Assembly: GCA_028284155.1 (NCBI GenBank)
Contig: JANQSF010000042.1
Location: 1-64,000, forward strand
Length of the DNA: 64,000 nt
Reading direction: 5' to 3'
DNA from: Phycisphaeraceae bacterium
GTDB lineage: Bacteria > Planctomycetota > Phycisphaerae > Phycisphaerales > Phycisphaeraceae
The notes under the pieces were generated by a model. The model searched no databases. It was not told where the DNA came from and saw only the letters and a program-made list of their open reading frames with translations. Each line of letters opens with the position of its first letter. The stretch's first letter is position 1. This document shows positions 1-8,779 of this stretch, in pieces. The position numbers and the translations under genes were made by a program.

Positions 1-1
1 G

Positions 2-2248
2 CAGTGGCAGGGCCCGCGTGAGTTGGGCATCGCCCCGGGCGTGATCCGCATGCCCCCGGAGGTCGAGCGATACTGGGAGCAACACCGCGGCGCGCCCAAG
101 GCGTTGGTCAGGTTGAAGTGGGCGCAAAACGGCGGGCGGTGGAGCAACCGGTACGGCGACCTGACCACGGTGCGCTGGCCGATCGGTGTTGATCAGTCAG
201 CCGACGATGTTTCAAGACGCGTACTTGCTGAACTCGACCCGGCGGCGCTGGGCTTCCGCTTCCTGTCGTCGCGAAACGACGCGTTGGAAGCGACGCGGTC
301 GGGCACGGGTTCGACGTTCGGCTATCTCTTTATCAGCCTGAGCCTGTTCCTGATCGTCGCGGCGCTGCTATTGACCGGCTTGCTGTTCGTGCTCGGCGTC
401 GAGCAACGGGCGACGGAAACGGGCACGCTGCTGGCGCTCGGTCTGACGCCGAAACGCGTCCGTCGCCTCTGGCTGATCGAGGGCGGCGTGCTGGCGGCGG
501 TCGGCTCGGCACTCGGCGTGCCGCTGGGCATCGGCTACACGAAAGCCGTGCTGTGGGCGTTGCAGTCATTGTGGGCCGGCGCGGTTGCGGGCGCGTCGAT
601 CACCTACCACGTGACGGTTGTTTCGATCGTCATCGGCGCGCTGTCCGGCCTGTGTGTCGCGGTGGCGACGATGGCGTGGGTGTTGCGTCGCCAGGCACGT
701 CGGCCGGCGCGTGTGTTGCTTTCAGCGCGGCTGGGGTTGACCTCGGACGGGCAGGCCGCGGGCGGGGCGCGCCGGCGGTGGTCTTTGATCCTCGCGGTGG
801 TATTGGGTGTTGGCGCGGTGGTGTTGGCGATCGTCGGGGCGGGCGGTGATGCGACGAAGGCAGCGGGGGTGTTTTTCGGCGCGGGTGCGATGTTGCTGAT
901 CGCTGCGTTGTTGTTCAGCGCGGCGGTGTTGGGTGGGCTGGGGGGTGGTGGTCGGGGAGGGGGACGCGCTAAGCCGCAAGCGGCTGGTGGGGTGAAGATG
1001 TCGCTGGTGGGGTTGGGGTTGCGGAACAGCGGGCGTCGGCGGGGACGGAGTTTGGCGACGGTGATGATGCTCGCGTGCGGCGCGTTTCTCGTGGTCGCGG
1101 TCAACGCGTTTCGCCAAGACGCCAGCCACGACGCGCACGAGCGGTCGGCCGGCACGGGCGGTTTCCTGTACTGGGTCGAAGCGTCGCTGCCCGTTTACAA
1201 AGACCTGAACGATCCGTCGGTGCGCGAGCTGATCGGCTTCGAGGGAGGCGCGGCCGACGGCGTGCGCTTTGTGCCGATGCGCCGGTTGGCCGGCGACGAC
1301 GCGAGTTGTTTGAACCTGAACAAGCCGACCAACCCGCCGTTGCTTGGGGTTGCTCCTGATGCGCTGGCGGATCGGGGGGCGTTTACGTTTTCGAAGCGGG
1401 AGCAAAGCGCTAAGCCGCAAGCGACTGGCGGGGAGGGCAGCGCGTGGTCGTTGTTGAGTGAGGCGGACGACGACCCGGACGCGCCGGTGCCGGCCGTCGT
1501 GGACGACTCGGTCGCGACCTGGGTGCTTTACAAGGGACTTGGCGACACGATCGATTACGTCGATGAGAAGGGGCAGGCGTTCGAGGTGAAGATCGTCGGC
1601 ACGTTGGCCAACTCGATCCTGCAAGGTCATTTTGTGATCAGCGAGCGGCAGTTCCTGCGGCGTTTTCCGACGCAGGGCGGCTACCGCGTGCTGCTGCTCG
1701 ATGGTGTAGCCAAATCGTCGTCGGGTGACGGTGCAGCAGCCGCGTCCGTTCCCTCCGTCGATCGCGACGGCCTCCTCCAGGCGATCGATGAAAGCGACCT
1801 TGCGGAGCACGGCCTGGTTTTGACGCCGGCCAGGGAACGACTCGCCGCGTTCTACGCCGTTGAGAATACCTATCTGACCATCTTCGCCGTGCTCGGCGGA
1901 CTGGGGTTGCTCTTGGGCAGCGTCGGCTTGGGCGTGCTCGTCGCCCGCAACGTGCTCGAACGACGCAACGAGTTGGCGTTGATGCGGGCGGTCGGGTTCA
2001 CTGGCGCGACGCTCGGCCGACTCCTGCTCTGGGAGCATTGGCTGCTCGTGTTGTTGGGTTTGGGAGCGGGTGTGATTGCCGCGTTGCTGGCCGTCGCGCC
2101 GGCGCTGGGCAAGCCGGGGGCGGACATGCCTATCGATGTGTTAGGTGCGTCGCTGGGCGCGATCGTGGTCAGCGCCGTCGTCTGGACGGCGCTGGCAACG
2201 TGGTTCACATTGCGCGGACGGTTGACGGACGCGCTGCGGAGTGAGTGA
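2..2248 (+). CDS. ABC transporter permease, FtsX/MacB type (5' truncated)
   Basis: The reading frame is open from the first bases of the window, so the start lies upstream. An internal TTG at 23 is not a convincing start. Seen: a first FtsX-type block of hydrophobic helices (about residues 100-240), containing the ERA-TETGTLLALGLTP segment typical of these permeases. A central helix pair follows, then a soluble loop of about 250 residues. A second FtsX block closes the protein (about 620-745), with ERRNELALMRAVGF. Two FtsX blocks around a large extracytoplasmic loop match the LolC/MacB-like permease superfamily, which works with an ATPase partner; that partner is not visible and may lie upstream. 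Odd: two copies of a short palindromic repeat sit in frame at 965-987 and 1406-1428 and encode AKPQAAGG and AKPQATGG. The substrate is unknown. Confidence 0.85.
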   Translation, partial: QWQGPRELGIAPGVIRMPPEVERYWEQHRGAPKALVRLKWAQNGGRWSNRYGDLTTVRWPIGVDQSADDVSRRVLAELDPAALGFRFLSSRNDALEATRSGTGSTFGYLFISLSLFLIVAALLLTGLLFVLGVEQRATETGTLLALGLTPKRVRRLWLIEGGVLAAVGSALGVPLGIGYTKAVLWALQSLWAGAVAGASITYHVTVVSIVIGALSGLCVAVATMAWVLRRQARRPARVLLSARLGLTSDGQAAGGARRRWSLILAVVLGVGAVVLAIVGAGGDATKAAGVFFGAGAMLLIAALLFSAAVLGGLGGGGRGGGRAKPQAAGGVKMSLVGLGLRNSGRRRGRSLATVMMLACGAFLVVAVNAFRQDASHDAHERSAGTGGFLYWVEASLPVYKDLNDPSVRELIGFEGGAADGVRFVPMRRLAGDDASCLNLNKPTNPPLLGVAPDALADRGAFTFSKREQSAKPQATGGEGSAWSLLSEADDDPDAPVPAVVDDSVATWVLYKGLGDTIDYVDEKGQAFEVKIVGTLANSILQGHFVISERQFLRRFPTQGGYRVLLLDGVAKSSSGDGAAAASVPSVDRDGLLQAIDESDLAEHGLVLTPARERLAAFYAVENTYLTIFAVLGGLGLLLGSVGLGVLVARNVLERRNELALMRAVGFTGATLGRLLLWEHWLLVLLGLGAGVIAALLAVAPALGKPGADMPIDVLGASLGAIVVSAVVWTALATWFTLRGRLTDALRSE
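965..987 (+). repeat. Short palindromic repeat GCTAAGCCGCAAGCGGC, copy 1 (intragenic)
   Basis: Core CTAAGCCGCAAGCGGC lies in frame inside the FtsX-type permease gene. The same core recurs at 1406, 51471 (inverted), 57612 and 63884. The outer bases (GCCGC/GCGGC) can pair. Confidence 0.8.
1406..1428 (+). repeat. Short palindromic repeat, copy 2 (intragenic)
   Basis: Second in-frame copy in the permease gene, with one change in the right arm (GCGAC instead of GCGGC). It encodes almost the same peptide as copy 1, so both copies are read in the same phase. Confidence 0.8.
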
Positions 2249-2263
2249 GCGTGTCCGTGGAAT

Positions 2264-2477
2264 GGGTTTAACGCGAAGACGCGAAGAGCAGAAGAGGCGC
2301 GACGTGGAGGGGGATACAAGTGTTCTATTTGGGTGGCTGTGAATAAGCGAAGCGTTTCACAGAGAATGAATGTTCAATTCCGTGAAACGCTTCGCTTATT
2401 CACAGGCACCCGCGCTAACAACCGCATCACTCTCTTCTTCGCCCCTTCTCCCCGCTTCGCGTCTTCGCGTTTTACCC
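2264..2477. repeat. Nested double inverted repeat between convergent genes
   Basis: Inner arms 2332-2360 and 2382-2410 are 29 bases each, match at 28 positions, and enclose a 21-base loop. Outer arms 2264-2286 and 2455-2477 share the ACGCGAAGACGCGAAG core and match at 21 of 23 positions. The element fills the gap between the permease (+) and the HEAT gene (-). No T-run follows either arm, so it is not a classical intrinsic terminator, though such a strong hairpin could still end or stabilise transcripts. Confidence 0.85.
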
Positions 2478-2491
2478 GGCCGCCAATAGAC

Positions 2492-3148
2492 TCAATTCAT
2501 CAACTTCTGATTGCGCAGGTACTGGCCCAGGTCGGAAACGATCTTGCGGTGCGCGGGTGAGCCGGGTTTGTCTTTGGCGTCGAACTCGAAGCGGTGGCCG
2601 GTCATCTTGCTGATGCCGGTGATCGCCCAGTTGCGGACGGCCGGGTCGGGGTCGGACAGGGCTTTGTAGAGGTCGGGGATGATTTCGGTCTTGCGCGATC
2701 GGCTCATGAAGGCCAGGCCCTGCGCGGCGCCGGCCCGGACCTTGGCGTCTTTCTCGGCACGGAGCATGCCGGTCAGTTCGGTCGGCTGCGTTTGGTCGTA
2801 TCGGCCGAGCGACGCGGCGGCGGCGGCGCGGACCTCGACCGGCCGAGTCTTGTCGACCAGTTGCTTGCGGAGCGTCGCGACGTGTCGCGGGTCGCGCTTG
2901 TGGCCCATCGTTTTCAGGGCGCGCGACGCGACACGCGGGTCGGGGTCGGAAGCGAGTTGTGTCAGCACCTCAGCCGCGGCTTCGTCTTCGCGGTTATGTG
3001 CCTTGTCCAATGCTAACAAACGTTCGTCGGCGTCTTCGGACGCGGCCAGGTCGTCGATATCGTCGCCACCAAACAGCAGCCGCAGGAACAACAGCGCGGC
3101 GATGCCCATCAGGACGCCGGCCAGGATTTTCTTGTTCTTCTCGGTCAT
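2492..3148 (-). CDS. Membrane-anchored HEAT-repeat protein
   Basis: The start is placed at the ATG giving MTEKNKK; the longer frame to 3286 adds 46 residues of no protein-like character. The 218-residue product has one hydrophobic segment (about residues 8-24) followed by a short acidic stretch, DDIDDLAASEDADE. About four helical HEAT/PBS-lyase-like repeats follow, visible as recurring DPDPRVASRAL, RPVEVRAAAAASLG, DAKVRAGAAQGLA and DPDPAVRNWAI. Such repeats act as protein-binding scaffolds. The protein is probably tethered to the inner membrane; which side the repeats face is not clear. It stands alone, convergent with the permease, and its partner is unknown. Confidence 0.75.
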   Translation of the reverse strand: MTEKNKKILAGVLMGIAALLFLRLLFGGDDIDDLAASEDADERLLALDKAHNREDEAAAEVLTQLASDPDPRVASRALKTMGHKRDPRHVATLRKQLVDKTRPVEVRAAAAASLGRYDQTQPTELTGMLRAEKDAKVRAGAAQGLAFMSRSRKTEIIPDLYKALSDPDPAVRNWAITGISKMTGHRFEFDAKDKPGSPAHRKIVSDLGQYLRNQKLMN

Positions 3149-3340
3149 CAAAACTCGGCGGATACACGGGGGACGAGCGGGCCGAGCCCGTCGGGGCAGC
3201 CCTTTAGAACCGGGGAACAGGATAACACAAAGTGGGTTGGATATCCCGCGGAAGGCCCCGAGCGGGCCGTCAGCGGAAATGATCATCCATGGTTAAGTCA
3301 ACGAGGAACGATAACGTTCGTCGATCGAAGTCATCGGCTG

Positions 3341-4432
3341 TCACGGCAGGGTCGGCGGCTCTTCCGACAGCCAGATCTCGGCGTCGAGCTCAAGATCGGA
3401 TCGGCTGCGCTGGTCGACCTCGCCGCCGACGAGCAGGATGTTGGCCTTGTCTTCGTGACGCGGCGCGAACCACTCGTCGAAATCGTCGATGTAGTTGCCA
3501 TCGGGCAGGATATCGATGATCGCCTTTTTGTAGTCGGAGAACATGAGCTGCCCGGTGCGGAACGCCTTGTCGCTGATCAGGCTGTTCATGCCGTAACTGC
3601 CGCCCGACAGGTTGACGGGTTGATCGATCTGATTCTTGTAGCTGTTGCCCGTCAGTTGCATCTGTATTTCCGTTTCCCAACCCGCGCCGCTTTCGCCGAT
3701 GCAGAACCAGTGGTCGGAACCGCAGGCCATGTCGCCGCCGCTGGAGAATGGTGAACCGGCGTCGGGTTGGCCGCCCGCACCGGACGGCGGGTCGAGGCCG
3801 ACGACCTGCACGGGGCTGTTCGAGTATGTCACGACGGCGCCGGCGTCGTCGTTGAAAGTGATCGCCAAGTCAGCGTGCGCCAGCGGTCGGCCGTACGTGC
3901 GCTCGAACGCCCAGGCCGGCCAAGACGCGCCGTTCTCGCCGAAGTCACCGGTCGAGTTGCCTTTCCATTGCGTCCCGATCTGCGGGTCGTTGAAATTGCC
4001 TTGCTTGATGTCTTCAAGGTACGAGAATATCACGCCAAGTGGCGCGGGGCCGGGGCGTTGCGTGAAGTACGCGTCGGACGCGACGATGTTACTGCCTTCG
4101 TCGTACCGACCCATGGGGCAGATCAGTGCGTCCTGCGCGCCGTTGGTGCGGACGGCGTCCTGCCATTGGCCGGCCGACGGCACCATCTTGTAATCGACCT
4201 TGCCCTTGGTCGAGACGGCCTTGTAAATCTGCGTGAGGTTCGATCGGCAGACGACACCCCAAGCGGCAAAACGCACGCGCCCGAGCGAGGGCAGGATCAG
4301 CGCGATCAGGATGAGGATGATCGAGACGACGACGAGCAACTCGATGAGCGAGAAGCCCCGCCGCGGCCGCCTCATGGCTTGAGCGTGCAGGGACAGCCGA
4401 CGGTCCTTGAGGGACGTGTACCCGTGAGTCAT
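3341..4432 (-). CDS. Pseudopilin-like protein (type II secretion/prepilin N-terminus)
   Basis: The prepilin signal RRGFSLIELLVVVSII at about residues 24-39 has the Gly before the cleavage site and Glu at +5 expected for a prepilin peptidase substrate. A roughly 20-residue hydrophobic helix follows. The body is a 300-residue soluble domain with VCRSNLTQIYKA, as in planctomycete DUF1559-like pseudopilins. Near the C-terminus APRHEDKANILLVGGEVD resembles the family's H-X9-DG region but with GG in place of DG. The start at 4432 is chosen because GGAG lies 8 bases upstream; the later ATG at 4375 lacks a ribosome site. This gives a 23-residue leader, longer than usual. Role unknown: these proteins are highly multiplied in planctomycetes. 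Confidence 0.8.
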   Translation of the reverse strand: MTHGYTSLKDRRLSLHAQAMRRPRRGFSLIELLVVVSIILILIALILPSLGRVRFAAWGVVCRSNLTQIYKAVSTKGKVDYKMVPSAGQWQDAVRTNGAQDALICPMGRYDEGSNIVASDAYFTQRPGPAPLGVIFSYLEDIKQGNFNDPQIGTQWKGNSTGDFGENGASWPAWAFERTYGRPLAHADLAITFNDDAGAVVTYSNSPVQVVGLDPPSGAGGQPDAGSPFSSGGDMACGSDHWFCIGESGAGWETEIQMQLTGNSYKNQIDQPVNLSGGSYGMNSLISDKAFRTGQLMFSDYKKAIIDILPDGNYIDDFDEWFAPRHEDKANILLVGGEVDQRSRSDLELDAEIWLSEEPPTLP

Positions 4433-4630
4433 GGCGATTACTCCAGCCCGGAATGGTTGCTTATCACCCCGCCTGACAGACGTTGCCGTATTCTAACCAT
4501 GCGTCGGGAACGAAACAAGTGAGGGTTAACCCGGACTCTCCTCGGCCGTATCGTGGCCAGGTGCAACAGGTTAGACGCGCAACCCGGGCTTGCGTTTGTA
4601 ACAACCCGACCGATTTGGCTTGAGCTGCCC

Positions 4631-5458
4631 ATGACCGACATTCATGACATCAATCGCCGCGCGTGGGACCGTCGGGCGCGGGACGGGAAGCGGTTCACCA
4701 AGCCGGTCGACCCGCACGCGCTGGTCGACCCGCTCAAGCGCGTGGACGGCCTGGGCTGGCTCTCGCCGCCGGACGACGTGGCGGGCAAGCGGCTGCTGGC
4801 GTTGGCGGCCGGCGGGGGCAAGCACGCGGCGTTGTATGCGGCGGCCGGCGCGAAGGTGACGGTCGTCGATATCAGCGACGCGATGCTCGACCTGGACCGT
4901 AAGGTCGCGGCTGAGCGGGGGCTGGACATCACCCCGCTGCGCGCGTCGATGGACGACCTGTCCGCGTTGGGCGACGCGATCTTCGATGTCGTGATCCACC
5001 CCGTGAGCACTTGTTACCTGCCCGAGACGAGGCCGGTGTACGACGAGGTTGCGCGCGTGACGAAAGCGGGGGGCGTTTACATCAGTCAACACAAGCAGCC
5101 GGTGAGTATGCAAGCCGACGTTGATCCACTGCCGGGGGCGGGGGCCGGGGGCGGGTATGGGTTGATCGAACCGTACGACCGATGCGACGCGCTGCCGCCG
5201 GTGTCGGGCAGTCTGCATCGCGAGGAAGGGACGGTCGAGTTTCTGCACACGTGGTCGGCGTTGCTGGGCGCGATGTGCGCCGCGGGGTTTGTCATTGAAG
5301 CGTTGATGGAACCGGACCACCGCGACGCCAAAGCTCGGCCGGGGTCGTTCGAACACCGCAGCCGATGGGTCCCGCCGTACGTGCGCGTCAAGGCGCGGCG
5401 GGTGGCGGGCGGTGTTCCGGAGAAGACGGGGCCGGCGCTTTGGACGCCGGATGAGTGA
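4631..5458 (+). CDS. Class I SAM-dependent methyltransferase
   Basis: The start is the ATG giving MTDIHDINRRAWD; the upstream extension in the same frame is unlikely to be coding. The 275-residue product has the SAM-binding motif I LLALAAGGGKHAALYAAAGA (about residues 54-73), with VTVVDISDAML as the acidic-loop motif and a Rossmann-type arrangement after it. IFDVVIHPVSTCYLP would be the motif-IV region. This matches the methyltransferase type 11/25 families, usually acting on small molecules, but the acceptor cannot be read. It is divergent from the pseudopilin, and the 198-base gap probably holds both promoters. Purine-rich repeats follow the stop. Confidence 0.8.
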   Translation: MTDIHDINRRAWDRRARDGKRFTKPVDPHALVDPLKRVDGLGWLSPPDDVAGKRLLALAAGGGKHAALYAAAGAKVTVVDISDAMLDLDRKVAAERGLDITPLRASMDDLSALGDAIFDVVIHPVSTCYLPETRPVYDEVARVTKAGGVYISQHKQPVSMQADVDPLPGAGAGGGYGLIEPYDRCDALPPVSGSLHREEGTVEFLHTWSALLGAMCAAGFVIEALMEPDHRDAKARPGSFEHRSRWVPPYVRVKARRVAGGVPEKTGPALWTPDE

Positions 5459-5469
5459 GCGGGGGAGGC

Positions 5470-5529
5470 GGGGAGAAAGAGAGAAAGGGAGAAGGGGAGG
5501 AATGGCGAATAGCGAATAGCGAATAGCGA
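5470..5529. repeat. Purine run plus heptamer tandem repeat
   Basis: An uninterrupted 33-base purine run (5470-5502) is followed by about 3.5 copies of GCGAATA (5505-5529). Both lie between the convergent methyltransferase and DUF1877-like genes. No coding or terminator function is visible. Confidence 0.75.
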
Positions 5530-5634
5530 TTGTTGAAGTCGGAGTTGTTGTTGGGGACGTGTGATGAGTCGTCCTGTGCAATGAATACCGGACGTGTGAC
5601 CGTGTCACTGCCTGTTCCAGAGTGCACAAGACGA

Positions 5635-6183
5635 TCAGCCAATCGCCGTGAAGATGACGCCCATCTCGCGTTTGGCGGCTTCCCGGAAGAACGTTGCGGC
5701 GTTGCGGCAGTGCGATAGCACGTAGTCAAAGTCGTCTTCGCTGACATACTCGGCGTACCAGTGTGGCTTGGGCCCGCGGTAGCCCCACCATTTCTTGGGG
5801 CGCGGGTAGCCTTCAGCCAGAGCGAAGTAGCGCGATCGACACCGAGCTTCGTCGTGCGATTCCAGTGCTGTCGCAATGCTGGGGACCCGTCCCTGATTGA
5901 TTACCAGAAACGCGGCGTCGAAGGGTGCCCAGTAGATGCGCTGCGTGCCGAACTCTTCGGGCGTGCCCAATCCCGGGACGACGTCGGTGTTCAGCAGCCC
6001 GTCCGGCAACACGCAAAACGCGCCGTGCCATGCCTTGTCCATGAGGCCGATGGCGTTCGTGCCGCGCGACCTTGATTCGTCGGTTTCTTCGAGAAACTCG
6101 GTCACTGCGGTTGCGTCGGCGGCTTGGATCAGCGTGTGATACTCGTCCGGTGTCACCATGCTGAATGCCCCGCGAACACCCAT
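5635..6183 (-). CDS. DUF1877-like (YfbM-type) protein
   Basis: The 182-residue product has no signal peptide or membrane segment. The opening MGVRGAFSMVTPDEYHTLI, the central GLMDKAWHGAFCVL, and the end YAEYVSEDDFDYVLSHCRN...FFREAAKREMGVIFTA follow the order I associate with the DUF1877 family: a short start, a Lys-x-Trp-x-x-Leu-type centre, and a C-terminal segment on a partner or self-binding helix. The family is cytoplasmic and of unknown function. The assignment is by pattern memory, not by search. The gene is divergent from mqnD, separated by about 70 bases that must hold both promoters. Confidence 0.6.
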   Translation of the reverse strand: MGVRGAFSMVTPDEYHTLIQAADATAVTEFLEETDESRSRGTNAIGLMDKAWHGAFCVLPDGLLNTDVVPGLGTPEEFGTQRIYWAPFDAAFLVINQGRVPSIATALESHDEARCRSRYFALAEGYPRPKKWWGYRGPKPHWYAEYVSEDDFDYVLSHCRNAATFFREAAKREMGVIFTAIG

Positions 6184-6252
6184 CTGTCGTAGCCCTCAAG
6201 GAATGCGTCGTGGTATAGATGGTCAATTCTACAGCCGCGCTTAATATCGCAC

Positions 6253-7167
6253 ATGTCTGCCCCTCCCCAAACCGATCGTCAATCCATCCGCATCGGCCAC
6301 TCGCCCGACCCGGACGATGCGTTCATGTGGTACCCGTTGGCCAACTTCCCCGATGGGTCGGGGCCGGGCGGGAAGACGTACACGCCCACGATCGACACGG
6401 GCAAGTACGACTTCGTGCATGTGCTTGAGGACATCCAGTCGTTGAACGAACGGGCTGAGCAGGCGGAGTTGGAGATCACGGCCATCTCGATCCACCAGTA
6501 CCCGTTCGTGGCGGACAAGTACGCGCTGACCAGTTGCGGCTCATCGATGGGCGACGGGTACGGGCCGATGGTCGTGTCGAAGAAGCCGATGACCATCGAC
6601 GACCTGCGTGATGTGAAGGTCGCGATTCCCGGCAAGCGGACGACGGCCCACCTGGCGTTGAGTCTTCTGTTGGGCACGGACGACTACTTTCATGACGTGG
6701 TGATGTTCGACCGGATCATCCCGGCCGTGGTCAACAACGAGTTCGAGGCCGGGCTGATCATCCACGAAGGGCAGTTGACATACGGCGACGCAGGCTTGCA
6801 CTGCGTGGTCGATTTGGGCAAGTGGTGGACGGACTCGCGCAAGCTGCCGTTGCCTTTGGGCGGCAACTGCATCCGCCGCGACCTGGGCGAGCAAGCGATG
6901 CGCGACGTGTGCACGATCCTGCTGCGGTCGATCGAATACGCGCTGGAGCACCGGGACGAGTCGGTCGAGTACGCGCTGAACTACGCACGCGACATGGGCG
7001 CCGACCTGGCTGACCGCTTTGTCGGCATGTACGTGAACAAGTGGACGCTCGACTATGGCGAGACCGGGCGACGCGCGGTACAACAGTTGATCCGTGAGGG
7101 CATCGATGCCGGATTCGTGCCCGACCGCCTGCCCAAAGGCGAGGTCGATTTCATCGACCCGGCGTGA
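6253..7167 (+). CDS. mqnD: 1,4-dihydroxy-6-naphthoate synthase
   Basis: MqnD converts cyclic dehypoxanthine futalosine to 1,4-dihydroxy-6-naphthoate in the futalosine route to menaquinone. The hallmark IGHSPDPDDAFMWYPL is at about residues 13-28. The periplasmic-binding-protein-like fold continues with VAIPGKRTTAHLALSLLL, AGLIIHEGQLTYGDAGL and LPLPLGGNCIRRDLG. The length of 304 residues is slightly longer than usual, the extra being near residues 30-40. MqnA is a related paralogue, but SPDPDDAFM and IHEGQLTY favour MqnD. No other mqn gene is in the window. It heads a same-strand run with the next three genes (gaps of 18, 97 and 54 bases). Confidence 0.9.
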   Translation: MSAPPQTDRQSIRIGHSPDPDDAFMWYPLANFPDGSGPGGKTYTPTIDTGKYDFVHVLEDIQSLNERAEQAELEITAISIHQYPFVADKYALTSCGSSMGDGYGPMVVSKKPMTIDDLRDVKVAIPGKRTTAHLALSLLLGTDDYFHDVVMFDRIIPAVVNNEFEAGLIIHEGQLTYGDAGLHCVVDLGKWWTDSRKLPLPLGGNCIRRDLGEQAMRDVCTILLRSIEYALEHRDESVEYALNYARDMGADLADRFVGMYVNKWTLDYGETGRRAVQQLIREGIDAGFVPDRLPKGEVDFIDPA

Positions 7168-7185
7168 CCAGACCAGGGGCCAGCC

Positions 7186-7848
7186 ATGTCACAGTTTTCC
7201 GACGACCCGCCGCCGCCGCCGCCACAACCGCCCGCACCCGAGGGGGGCGCATATGACGCGCCGGCCGCGCCGCCGTCGTCGCCCTATTTCCTGCCGCCGG
7301 AACCGCCCAAGAAGCCGGCGACGTTGATGGTGTTCGCGATCATCAACCTAATCATTGGCGGCGGCGGGCTGTGCTGCAACGTGTTCAGCGTCATTCAGCC
7401 GTTCATGCCCGCGGGCGACCCGATGAACGAGGCATTCAACGCCGACAAGACATACGTCATCATGACTGTCGGGATGGGAATCGTGTCGATGATCATGAGC
7501 GGCGTGTTGCTCGCCGGCGGCATCGGCCTGCTGCAGGGCAAGCCGTGGGGTCGGTTGTTGACATTGGGTTGGGCGGTCACCGCGATCGCGCAGTTCATGG
7601 TCTACCTTGTCTACGTGTTCACGATCGTGTTCCCCATCATGGACAAGGTCGTCCAGAACGCGCCGAACACCCCGGCGATGCCCGCCGGGATGATCGGCAT
7701 CATGAAGGTCATGATGATCGGCGCAGCCGTGCCGACCGGGCTGGTCTACCCCGGGCTGCTCTTGTTCTTCATGAACGTGCCGGTGGTCAAGAAATTCCTG
7801 GCCAAAGCGTCGGGCGGTCCGTCCCAAGAGAGCGGGATGAACTGGTAG
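7186..7848 (+). CDS. Four-helix membrane protein with Pro-rich N-terminus
   Basis: The 220-residue protein begins with a roughly 45-residue Pro/Asp-rich cytoplasmic-type tail (DDPPPPPPQPPAPEGG). Four hydrophobic segments follow, at about residues 46-70, 88-115, 122-152 and 165-200. A short tail KKFLAKASGG ends it. I do not recognise a named family. Such Pro-rich plus multi-helix proteins are common in planctomycetes without known function. The start 18 bases after mqnD suggests co-transcription, though nothing in the sequence ties it to menaquinone synthesis. Confidence 0.7.
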   Translation: MSQFSDDPPPPPPQPPAPEGGAYDAPAAPPSSPYFLPPEPPKKPATLMVFAIINLIIGGGGLCCNVFSVIQPFMPAGDPMNEAFNADKTYVIMTVGMGIVSMIMSGVLLAGGIGLLQGKPWGRLLTLGWAVTAIAQFMVYLVYVFTIVFPIMDKVVQNAPNTPAMPAGMIGIMKVMMIGAAVPTGLVYPGLLLFFMNVPVVKKFLAKASGGPSQESGMNW

Positions 7849-7945
7849 ATCAAACGACGCGTAAGGTCGTCTTCAGTCGTTTCATGCAATCCTGTGTTAT
7901 CCCGCCGCGACTTGCCTCCGGCGTCAAACCTTATATCCTCATCAC

Positions 7946-8725
7946 ATGAGCGCAACCCGACTGCCCGGCCCGACTGCCTTGCGTGACGCGTACCGCGCGG
8001 TGAACGACCGCGTCGCCGCCGCCGCTGACAGGAGCGGCCGGTCAGCCGAGGGCGTCGTTGTCGTGGCGGTGACCAAGACGGCCAGCCCGGATCAGATCCG
8101 CTCGCTCATCGAGATGGGCCACACCGACCTGGGCGAAAGCCGCGTGCAGCAACTCGTGCAGCGCGCCGCGCAGCTCGACGAGTTCCTCGCCCGCAAGCGC
8201 ACGCTCGGCGGCGAGGACGGCGAGCCGGCCCCGACCGTCCGCTGGCACATGATCGGCCACCTCCAGCGCAACAAGGCCAAGCCGGTCGTCCCGATCGTCA
8301 AGCTCATCCACTCGGTCGACAGCCTGCGGTTGGCTGAGGAACTGCAGTCGCTGGGCGCCCGCTACGACCCGCACGTCACCCGCCCATCCGAGGTGCTGCT
8401 GCAGGTCAACACCGCAGGCGAGGAGCAGAAGTTCGGCCTGGCGCCCGCGGCCGTCGCCCACATGGCTGAGCAGGTCGAATCGATGATCCACCTCAAACTG
8501 CGCGGCCTGATGTGCATGGCCCCGTACAGCGACAACCCCGAAGACTCACGCGGCTGCTTCGCCCGCGCCGCTGAGCTGTTCGAGGAAATCAAGACAGCCG
8601 GCGCCGGCGGCGACGGGTTCAACATCCTGTCCATGGGCATGACCAACGACTTCGAGGTCGCCATCGAAGAAGGCGCCAACGTGGTACGGATCGGGCGCGG
8701 GTTGTTTGGGGAAGATGAGGGGTGA
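7946..8725 (+). CDS. YggS-family pyridoxal phosphate homeostasis protein
   Basis: The 259-residue product matches the single-domain alanine-racemase-fold PLP proteins (YggS/PLPBP/PROSC), which hold PLP and affect amino-acid and vitamin B6 balance without a known catalytic role. Seen: VVVVAVTKTASPDQI with the PLP Lys at about residue 43, GESRVQQL, WHMIGHLQRNKAKP, HSVDSLRLAEEL, VLLQVNTAGEEQKFG, LRGLMCMAP, LSMGMTNDFEVAIEEGANVVRIG. The family's usual length is 220-235 residues; a small insert near residues 75-90 (ARKRTLGGEDGEPAP) accounts for the excess. Same strand and close to the flanking genes. Confidence 0.92.
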   Translation: MSATRLPGPTALRDAYRAVNDRVAAAADRSGRSAEGVVVVAVTKTASPDQIRSLIEMGHTDLGESRVQQLVQRAAQLDEFLARKRTLGGEDGEPAPTVRWHMIGHLQRNKAKPVVPIVKLIHSVDSLRLAEELQSLGARYDPHVTRPSEVLLQVNTAGEEQKFGLAPAAVAHMAEQVESMIHLKLRGLMCMAPYSDNPEDSRGCFARAAELFEEIKTAGAGGDGFNILSMGMTNDFEVAIEEGANVVRIGRGLFGEDEG

Positions 8726-8779
8726 CGGCACGTCGGTCGGCCACTGAGTTCATACACACGGACCTACAATCGCCCCACC

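Noticed and set aside
2332..2410. Inner inverted repeat read as an intrinsic terminator
   Set aside because: The arms are too long and no T-run follows on either strand; listed as a repeat.
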